From NCBI RefSeq assembly GCF_020526085.1, contig NZ_CP084874.1:868001-932000 (forward strand): DNA of 64,000 bases. The letters are read 5' to 3'. The stretch comes from Klebsiella africana. Lineage in GTDB: Bacteria; Pseudomonadota; Gammaproteobacteria; Enterobacterales; Enterobacteriaceae. The number at the start of each line of letters is the position of its first letter. Positions within the stretch are counted from its first letter, which is position 1. The notes under the pieces were generated by a model, which did not search any database, was not told the DNA's origin, and was given only the letters and a program-made list of their open reading frames with translations. This document shows positions 58,307-64,000 of the stretch, piece by piece. The translations under genes and the position numbers were made by a program.

Positions 58307-59695
58307 TTAGCGAATGGAAAAACCGTTGGTCAACACGCAGCGCCGCAGGCGGGCGAACGTCCGCGCGGAGGTGGTGCCTTCCCCGGTTGGCGTGGCGATG
58401 GTGAAGGTGGTAAACCCTTCGCCACCAACGCCGATTCCCGCGTAAGACGGGCCATTTTTGACAAAGATGGAGGTCTGTAGCGTGCGTGCCGCCAGATTGA
58501 GTCGCGAGACGTTCTGTGAGTGCATGATGGCGGTGTGGTGCAGACCCTCCTCAACGCGCAGGGCTAGCGCCAGGGCGCTGTCAAAGTCGACGACCCTGAC
58601 GATCGGCAGCACCGGCATCAGCTGCTCGCAGGTTACCCAGGGGTCGTTCGCCTCCACCTCGGCTATCAGCAGGCGAGGGGGGCGAGGCGGAACGGCGAGA
58701 CCCGCCGCCGCCAGCAGCGCAGCCGGGCTTTTACCGACCAGTTTTTTATTCGCCGCGCCGTCCGGCAGGCAGACGGCACGCAGGGTATCGGCCTCCTGTC
58801 GGCTCAACAGCAGCGCGTCAAAATCCTGCATCTGCTGGATCAGGCGGTCAGCGACGGAGGCGACGACGATCAGGCTTTTTTCGGCGATACAGGGCAGGTT
58901 GTAATCGAAGGCGGCGCCGCTGATGATATCTTCGGCGGCTTTGACGAGATCGGCCGTTTCATCAACGATGCACGGTGGATTGCCGGCGCCAGCGCCGATC
59001 ACTTTTTTACCGCTTTTCATACCCATTGCCACAATGCCAGGGCCGCCGGTGATAGCCAGAACGGCAATCAGCGGGTGGGACATCATTTGCTGGGTGGCTT
59101 CAAAGGTCGGCTCGGCAACGGTCACCACCAGGTTACGGATCCCGCTGCAGCGGTAGGCGATCTCTTCGATCCTGGCGATAAGCTTCAACGAGACCTTTTT
59201 CGCGCCGGGATGGGGGCTGAAATAGACGCTGTTACCCGCCGCCAGCATGCTGATACTGTTGTTGATAATGGTTTCCGTTGGGTTGGTGCTGGGCGCCACG
59301 GCGCCAATAACCCCGAACGGCGAGTACTCAAACAGCACCATCCCGCCATCGCCGGTGAGGGCGCTGGTAGTGAGATCCTCTATGCCCGGCGTGTTTTCAA
59401 GAGCGGCTTTATTTTTCAGATGCTTATCTTCTTTGTTGCCCATGCCGGTTTCCGTGGCGCTCTCCTCCGCCAGCGTTGCCAGCTCGGGGGCCAGCGTCTC
59501 CCGCAGGGCGCTGATAATGGCGCTGCGGGTTTTTAGCGGACACTGCTGATAGCGGAGAAAAGCCTGATGAGCGGCGTCGATGGCGCAGCCGACGTCGCGA
59601 AAAATGCCCTGCTCTTGCTGAGGGGCAGGGGGCGTCGGCGCGAGCTTTTCACTGAGGATGGTGCGGATAAGGGTTTCCAGTTCTGCTGTATTCAT
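58307..59695 (-). CDS. pduP: PduP, CoA-acylating propionaldehyde dehydrogenase
   Basis: Converts propionaldehyde to propionyl-CoA with NAD in the microcompartment lumen. It has 462 residues. The N-terminal amphipathic helix MNTAELETLIRTILSEKL is the known encapsulation signal, followed by a proline-rich linker. The catalytic cysteine is Cys269 in DYNLPCIAEK. It overlaps pduO by 4 bases. Confidence 0.96.
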   Translation of the reverse strand: MNTAELETLIRTILSEKLAPTPPAPQQEQGIFRDVGCAIDAAHQAFLRYQQCPLKTRSAIISALRETLAPELATLAEESATETGMGNKEDKHLKNKAALENTPGIEDLTTSALTGDGGMVLFEYSPFGVIGAVAPSTNPTETIINNSISMLAAGNSVYFSPHPGAKKVSLKLIARIEEIAYRCSGIRNLVVTVAEPTFEATQQMMSHPLIAVLAITGGPGIVAMGMKSGKKVIGAGAGNPPCIVDETADLVKAAEDIISGAAFDYNLPCIAEKSLIVVASVADRLIQQMQDFDALLLSRQEADTLRAVCLPDGAANKKLVGKSPAALLAAAGLAVPPRPPRLLIAEVEANDPWVTCEQLMPVLPIVRVVDFDSALALALRVEEGLHHTAIMHSQNVSRLNLAARTLQTSIFVKNGPSYAGIGVGGEGFTTFTIATPTGEGTTSARTFARLRRCVLTNGFSIR

Positions 59696-60708
59696 TGATG
59701 TGTTCTCACGTTAATGGCCGCCATGGCAGCCTGTGCAATAGCCATATCCTGCTCGACGCTGCCGCCGCTAATCCCGAGGCCGGCTATTAGCTGGCCATCG
59801 CGCCACAGCGGATATCCGCCGCCAAAGGTGACGACTTTGCCCAGCAGATGGCTCTCCAGACCGTACAGCGCAGCGCCTGGTTGTACGGTTGTCGCGAGCT
59901 CGTGGGTGGCGGTTTTCATGGCGACGGCGGTCCAGGCTTTTTTCGGCGCCAGCTCGCTGCTGACCAGCAGCGCATCGGGCATTCGCCAGGTCACGGTTTC
60001 GGTGCCATGTGCGTCAACGATGCTGATTACTACCGGCACCTGTAGTTGGCGGGCGTGTTCGATGGCCTGCCGTATGAGCTGATGCAGCTCGTGAAAGGAG
60101 AGCGACCCGGCCTGGGCTTCGGGCGCGTCGGGCGAAGGCGACCCGCTGACGGTCAGATAGCGGGCCGCGATCTCCGTAACAAGGCGGCGCTGGTGATCGG
60201 CATGATCCTCGCCGCGCGCCAGCGCATACAAACAGTCTGATAGCCGGTTGAGATAGCGAAGCAGTATCTGACGGATAGTGACCTCTGCCGCCAGCTCGAC
60301 CAGCCGGCGCTCCGCTCGTCTGGCAACGGTGCGGGCCAGGTGCAAGCGACTGGCGGCTTCACAGCGTCCGGGCAACACAAACTGGTGCAGCGCCGGCACG
60401 CGGGCCATCTCGCGATCGATGGTCTGCTCCAGCAGGGCAATTTCTTCGCTGCTGATATAGCGCTGGCCGGGTGATGGCTGTTCGCTGTCGCTGGCGAGCT
60501 CCGCGCTGAACCAGAAAATGTGCTGCTGCAGGGCTTCGAGCAGGGTGCGCTGTTCCTCTTCAGCGACGGCGCAGACGCACAGGCTCAGTATGGCGTTCAG
60601 TTCATCCAGGGTGCCGTAGGCTTCGACGCGCGGATGCGTCTTGCTGACCCGCTGGCCGGTAAAGAGTGATGTACTGCCGGCATCGCCGGTTCGGGTATAG
60701 ATAGCCAC
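59692..60708 (-). CDS. pduO: PduO, ATP:cob(I)alamin adenosyltransferase
   Basis: Makes adenosylcobalamin for the diol dehydratase. It has 338 residues from a GTG at 60708 preceded by a strong Shine-Dalgarno (AAGGGGG). The first domain (about 1-190) is the adenosyltransferase with YTRTGDAGSTSL and the C-terminal LSDCLYALAR helix; the second (about 205-338) is a GlcG/HbpS-like domain reported to bind haem in relatives. The longer frame from 60843 would overlap pduN without reason. Confidence 0.94.
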   Translation of the reverse strand: MAIYTRTGDAGSTSLFTGQRVSKTHPRVEAYGTLDELNAILSLCVCAVAEEEQRTLLEALQQHIFWFSAELASDSEQPSPGQRYISSEEIALLEQTIDREMARVPALHQFVLPGRCEAASRLHLARTVARRAERRLVELAAEVTIRQILLRYLNRLSDCLYALARGEDHADHQRRLVTEIAARYLTVSGSPSPDAPEAQAGSLSFHELHQLIRQAIEHARQLQVPVVISIVDAHGTETVTWRMPDALLVSSELAPKKAWTAVAMKTATHELATTVQPGAALYGLESHLLGKVVTFGGGYPLWRDGQLIAGLGISGGSVEQDMAIAQAAMAAINVRTHQ

Positions 60709-60718
60709 AGGCGCCCCC

Positions 60719-60994
60719 TTAGCGTGAAAGTGAGTCAACAATGCCCACGACGGCAAGATCGATGGCCTCATTCGGGCCGCTGAAGACGTGGCGTGCACTC
60801 GAGCCGCTGCAGAGCAGCACCAGCTCGCCGACGCCAGCGCCAACCGAATCTACCGCCACTTCATCGCCGCTCGTGGGGAGAATCGGACGATCGTCGTCCG
60901 CGCTTACCCGGCGAACCAGCAGCAGTTTTTTGCCGTTCAGAGAGGGGGACTTTTGCGTCGAGACGACGGCGCCGGTCACGCGTGCCAGATGCAT
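60719..60994 (-). CDS. pduN: PduN, pentameric vertex protein
   Basis: EutN/CcmL family protein of 91 residues (BMC-P) that closes the vertices of the microcompartment. It begins [19 protein letters not shown] and ends with DLAVVGIVD, the typical fold ends. It is 10 bp before pduO and 3 bp after pduM. Confidence 0.95.
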   Translation of the reverse strand: MHLARVTGAVVSTQKSPSLNGKKLLLVRRVSADDDRPILPTSGDEVAVDSVGAGVGELVLLCSGSSARHVFSGPNEAIDLAVVGIVDSLSR

Positions 60995-60997
60995 AGT

Positions 60998-61489
60998 TCA
61001 CTCCTGCTTAATCAATTGAACATGCCGCGCGACGGCCGCTTCGCGGGCGAGGGCGGTGATAATGGGGCGGCGACGCAGCACCAGATAACCTCCGTGGAGG
61101 CGGGCTACATCGGCGTAGGTGAGCACCGACGCGGCGTGAAGCCTGACGGGCTGGCCAAGCGGGTCGCTGAACGTCAGCGGCAAGCGGGCGAGTTTTTTTA
61201 CCGCCAGCGCGGGGAGCAGCGCGGGAAGCAGCGTTAACTGTACCCGAACGCCCCAGGCCATCGCCTCGTGCAGTGCGCACCCGGCGGCCGCCAGCGCACG
61301 CTGGCCGGTAAGCTGTTCCAATAGCGGTAAATCCACTTGCACGATGCGTAGCGAAGCGTGCTGGCACAGCAGGCTGCGGATATCCGCTTCGCCGAGCTGG
61401 GCCACGCTGAGCGTGGCCGTACTCAGGGCGCGACGGCGCAGGCGGGCGGCGACCTCCTCGACGATACGCTGCAGCATCGCGTGGTTCAT
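60998..61489 (-). CDS. pduM: PduM, microcompartment assembly protein
   Basis: Protein of 163 residues. In Salmonella PduM is needed for proper microcompartment assembly; its molecular function is not known. It has no clear motif besides a mainly alpha/beta pattern. It overlaps pduL by 4 bases (ATGA). Identification rests on position and remembered length. Confidence 0.9.
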   Translation of the reverse strand: MNHAMLQRIVEEVAARLRRRALSTATLSVAQLGEADIRSLLCQHASLRIVQVDLPLLEQLTGQRALAAAGCALHEAMAWGVRVQLTLLPALLPALAVKKLARLPLTFSDPLGQPVRLHAASVLTYADVARLHGGYLVLRRRPIITALAREAAVARHVQLIKQE

Positions 61490-62118
61490 GGCTTCGTCAC
61501 CAGCGTAGCCCAGGCCTGCGCAGCGTCAGCGCCTGCAGCATTGGCTTCGTCAGTATCGATATGCATTTCAAGACGCATATCCGGAGCTACGCGGACCGCT
61601 ACGTTGTCGAAGATAAGCCGCCTGTCGCTGCCTTCGATCGCCACCGCAACGCTATCACCATGGGCGACGCGCAGGATCAACGCATCAAGTGGCGACATAT
61701 GAATATGTCGCTGGGCAACAATCGTCCCGCAGCTCAGCTCCAGTTCGGCAAAGGGGCTTATCAGGCGGATCCCCGGTGTGTCCTGCAGATTGCCGGACAT
61801 GCGCAGCGGCGCGGCGATACCGAGAGTCCGGGCGTCGGTGCGTGAGATTTCCACCTGGCTGGTCTGGCGCAAAGGGCCGAGCAGGCGCACGTTATTTAAT
61901 CGCCCTTTGGGGCCAACCAAAGTCACCGTCTGCTCTGCAGCATATTGTCCCGGCTGCAGCAGCGCTTTTTTCGGCTGGATGGGCTGCGCGGGAAAAAGCC
62001 TGGCGTAGTCCGCAGCCGCTAAATGGATATGACGACTGGAGATACCGATTGGAATGGGACGCTGACGCATCTCATCCAGCACTTTGTTGACTGTCGAAGC
62101 CAGCTGTTGTTTATCCAT
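61486..62118 (-). CDS. pduL: PduL, phosphate propanoyltransferase
   Basis: Converts propionyl-CoA to propionyl phosphate and recycles CoA in the lumen. It has 210 residues. The N-terminal helix MDKQQLASTVNKVLDEM is the encapsulation signal; the two PduL beta-barrel domains follow, with zinc-binding histidines in SSRHIHLA and QRHIHMSP. It starts at TAATG with the pduK stop. Confidence 0.96.
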   Translation of the reverse strand: MDKQQLASTVNKVLDEMRQRPIPIGISSRHIHLAAADYARLFPAQPIQPKKALLQPGQYAAEQTVTLVGPKGRLNNVRLLGPLRQTSQVEISRTDARTLGIAAPLRMSGNLQDTPGIRLISPFAELELSCGTIVAQRHIHMSPLDALILRVAHGDSVAVAIEGSDRRLIFDNVAVRVAPDMRLEMHIDTDEANAAGADAAQAWATLVTKP

Positions 62119-62564
62119 TACGCGTCACCTCGTTTACCGGCGTGCAGGCACTGCGAGCGGGGATCGCCTTTTTGTCGTGGGCAGTGTGGGTCCAGGCACA
62201 GGTTGCAGGTCACTCGCTCCGTAGAGTGGGAGGGGGGGTCTGTGGGGGCCGTGTTCTCCCCCGTCACGGCGACGTCAGGCGCTGGTGAAGGCGCCTGGAC
62301 GCGAGCTGGCAGCAGGCCTGCACCGGGCCTGGCGATAACTTTCTGCGCTACCAGCCCCTGCTGCCGTTCGGCGAGTTCGGCCCCGGTCATCACCGCCGCC
62401 TGGACAGAGGCCACATCACCGGCGATCTTCACCACCATCCAGCCGGAACCGTTGGTCTTTTCCAGGGCGAGCAGCGTGATGGCGGCCGCTTTCGCCATAG
62501 CGTCGGCGCAGGTGATGGCCAGGGCCAGACCGCTGACCTCAAGTAATCCCAGTGATTGCTTCAC
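62118..62564 (-). CDS. pduK: PduK, BMC shell protein with Cys-rich tail
   Basis: Minor shell protein of 148 residues. An N-terminal BMC domain (about 1-88) is followed by a Pro/Ala-rich linker and a C-terminal tail with four cysteines and two histidines: TCNLCLDPHCP then SQCLHAG. The pattern C-x2-C-x4-C-x9-C suggests a metal or Fe-S site. It is 21 bp after pduJ. Confidence 0.93.
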   Translation of the reverse strand: MKQSLGLLEVSGLALAITCADAMAKAAAITLLALEKTNGSGWMVVKIAGDVASVQAAVMTGAELAERQQGLVAQKVIARPGAGLLPARVQAPSPAPDVAVTGENTAPTDPPSHSTERVTCNLCLDPHCPRQKGDPRSQCLHAGKRGDA

Positions 62565-62585
62565 GCGGTGCTCCTTTTTTGAGGG

Positions 62586-62861
62586 TCAGACAGATTTCGG
62601 CAGAATGGCCTCAACATCGCTATGCGGGCGCGGGATCACATGGCTGGACTTGACCTCGCCGACCACGCTGGCCGCCGCGCTGCCGGCGTCAACGGCGGCT
62701 TTGACCGCGCCGACGTCGCCGCGGACCATCACGGTAATCAGCCCGGAGCCAATTTTTTCGTAACCAATCAACTGCACGTTGGCGGATTTCACCATTGCAT
62801 CAGCGGCTTCAATGGCGCCAACCAGGCCTTTTGTTTCAACCAGTCCTAGTGCGTTATTCAT
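62586..62861 (-). CDS. pduJ: PduJ, major hexameric shell protein
   Basis: BMC-H shell protein of 91 residues with the usual [18 protein letters not shown] and [17 protein letters not shown] sequences. It is the most abundant facet protein along with PduA. A good Shine-Dalgarno (AGGAGA) precedes the ATG. Confidence 0.96.
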   Translation of the reverse strand: MNNALGLVETKGLVGAIEAADAMVKSANVQLIGYEKIGSGLITVMVRGDVGAVKAAVDAGSAAASVVGEVKSSHVIPRPHSDVEAILPKSV

Positions 62862-62879
62862 ACTGCGTTCTCCTGTGGA

Positions 62880-63230
62880 TTAAGCATTGCGATCCCGAAA
62901 TGGGATCCCTTTGACGAGACGAGCCGCATTGTTGCCAGTGTTACGTCGGGCCAGCCTGTCCTGGTGATACATCAGCGAAAACAGTGGCGCTGATGCGGGT
63001 AAATTTTTGTAGTGCACGATGAGCTGTTCCCGGTCGCAGGCGATGCCCACCTGCAGCGGCGAACGCTGTGCCGCCTGCCAGGCGTGATGGACAAGATCGC
63101 CCCCGGTCTGCGGCTGCAGAACAAAAGGTATGCCTTCCTCTTCAATGCCCAGCAGGACATCGCGCCACTGTTCGCTGCATTCGTCAGTGACGGCAATGAC
63201 GATGGCGGGGGCGACTACGCTACTCTCCAT
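62880..63230 (-). CDS. pduH: PduH, small subunit of diol dehydratase reactivase
   Basis: Protein of 116 residues that works with PduG to exchange damaged cobalamin in diol dehydratase. The ATG at 63230 follows AGGAGG and gives the Salmonella length; it overlaps the end of pduG by 11 bases. The fold resembles a dehydratase beta subunit (APAIVIAVTDECSEQWRDVL read as two stretches). Confidence 0.94.
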   Translation of the reverse strand: MESSVVAPAIVIAVTDECSEQWRDVLLGIEEEGIPFVLQPQTGGDLVHHAWQAAQRSPLQVGIACDREQLIVHYKNLPASAPLFSLMYHQDRLARRNTGNNAARLVKGIPFRDRNA

Positions 63231-64000
63231 GCGTGCCTCCTTTTTGCCATGAAAGGAGTAATCCGCTGGCGACCGCATTGCGCGGGCCTTCACAGCCGCG
63301 GATGTTGCCGCGCCCGGCAACCAGCCGGTAGTGCGCCAGCGCGTCGGTGACCAGCTGGGGGATCTCGAAATCGAGGGACGAGCCGCCCACCAGCACCACG
63401 AACGGGATGTCGCGAATGTTGCCGGTAGGGCTCACCTGGCGTAACGCTCGCAGGGCGTTGGTGACGAAGACGCGTGATTTGGCGCTACGACGAATGGCGC
63501 GCACTTTCTCCAGCGGCAGATCGCCAGGCAGGGGAACCAGTTCATCCGGTTTCACCACGCAGACGCGGGCAAATACCGCCGGTGGTAAGGCCGACGGAAA
63601 AAACTGGACGCTGCCGTCTTCATGACGCAGATGAAACAGGCTTTCAACTTTTGCCAGCGGATATTTTTTGATCTCTTCCGCCAGGTAGCGGTCCTCAAGC
63701 CCCAGCTCGCGGGCGATGATCATCGTGACCATATCGCCGGCACCGGCCAGGTGGGTGGCGCTGATCTCTCCCTGCGCATTGATAATGGAGGCGTCGGTCG
63801 ACCCGGCGCCCAGATCGAGGATCGCCAGCGGGCGCGTGGTGCCGGGAGTAGTGAGCGCCCCAAGAATGGCCGCCTCCGCTTCCGCGCCGCCCACCTGAAC
63901 CGCGATCTGCAGCTTGTGTTCAATTTCACGGGCGATGAGGGCCATCTGCAGGCGATCCGACTTGACCATCGAGGCGATACCCACCGCTTGCTCCAGCGAG
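63220..64000 (-). CDS. pduG: PduG, large subunit of diol dehydratase reactivase, 5' end outside window
   Basis: ATPase of the actin/Hsp70-like fold that reactivates diol dehydratase. The frame is open to the right edge (SLEQAVGIASMVKSD), so about the last 260 residues are seen. The phosphate-binding segment LDLGAGSTDAS and the adenosine-binding FVVLVGGSSLDFE are present. The upstream part and the rest of the pdu operon (expected pduA to pduF) lie beyond the window. Confidence 0.95.
   Translation of the reverse strand, partial: SLEQAVGIASMVKSDRLQMALIAREIEHKLQIAVQVGGAEAEAAILGALTTPGTTRPLAILDLGAGSTDASIINAQGEISATHLAGAGDMVTMIIARELGLEDRYLAEEIKKYPLAKVESLFHLRHEDGSVQFFPSALPPAVFARVCVVKPDELVPLPGDLPLEKVRAIRRSAKSRVFVTNALRALRQVSPTGNIRDIPFVVLVGGSSLDFEIPQLVTDALAHYRLVAGRGNIRGCEGPRNAVASGLLLSWQKGGTHGE

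Overview
The window is a chromosomal segment of an enteric bacterium, almost certainly Klebsiella (K. pneumoniae complex or a close relative). The backbone follows the E. coli 63-64 min gene order (araE, ygeA/racD, lysR, lysA, galR, omrB/omrA, aas, lplT, tas, ygdR, ygdQ, mutH, rppH, ptsP, lgt, thyA, ppdA-ppdB-ygdB-ppdC, recC-ptrA-recB-recD, argA, amiC) with near-identical proteins. GC-rich codon use and accessory blocks for sucrose, pectin oligomers and 1,2-propanediol are typical of Klebsiella. No tRNA, rRNA, CRISPR array, insertion sequence or phage gene was seen. Species assignment is inference.

Layout. 1-1110: 3' part of araE. 1107-6503: non-PTS sucrose/oligosaccharide module (cscR repressor, CscB-type symporter, CscA-type GH32 hydrolase, RafY/ScrY-like porin) with two LacI-type operators and a CRP-like site. 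6562-11569: pectin-oligomer uptake operon togMNAB-like plus kdgF, with three KdgR-type palindromes. 11709-14713: racD, lysR, lysA. 14706-20096: second accessory sugar locus between lysA and galR: LacI regulator, orphan PTS IIC, GH1 phospho-beta-glucosidase, UxuR/ExuR-like GntR regulator and a GNAT acetyltransferase, with three UxuR/ExuR-like palindromes before the IIC gene. 20057-33612: galR, the twin sRNA genes omrB and omrA, aas-lplT lysophospholipid recycling, tas, ygdR, ygdQ, mutH, a 680-bp intergenic region with DnaA boxes at the position of E. coli DARS2, rppH, ptsP, lgt, thyA.

33883-47386: the minor pseudopilin operon running into recC, then the overlapping ptrA-recB-recD genes. 47445-48153: two paralogous 106-residue membrane proteins of unknown function. 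48383-51195: argA with a paired ARG box, and divergent amiC. 51213-64000: the pdu locus. cobD lies on the plus strand; pduX, W, V, U, T, S, Q, P, O, N, M, L, K, J, H and the 3' part of pduG run leftwards on the minus strand. These genes encode shell proteins, the aldehyde/alcohol/phosphotransacylase/kinase branch, diol dehydratase reactivation, and cobalamin recycling plus side-chain synthesis for B12-dependent propanediol use in a microcompartment.

Most of the window is well-described biology. The parts that look least described are the orphan-IIC/GH1 locus with its two regulators and operator cluster, the twin small membrane proteins between recD and argA, and a perfect 20-bp tandem duplication that re-wrote the end of pduS.
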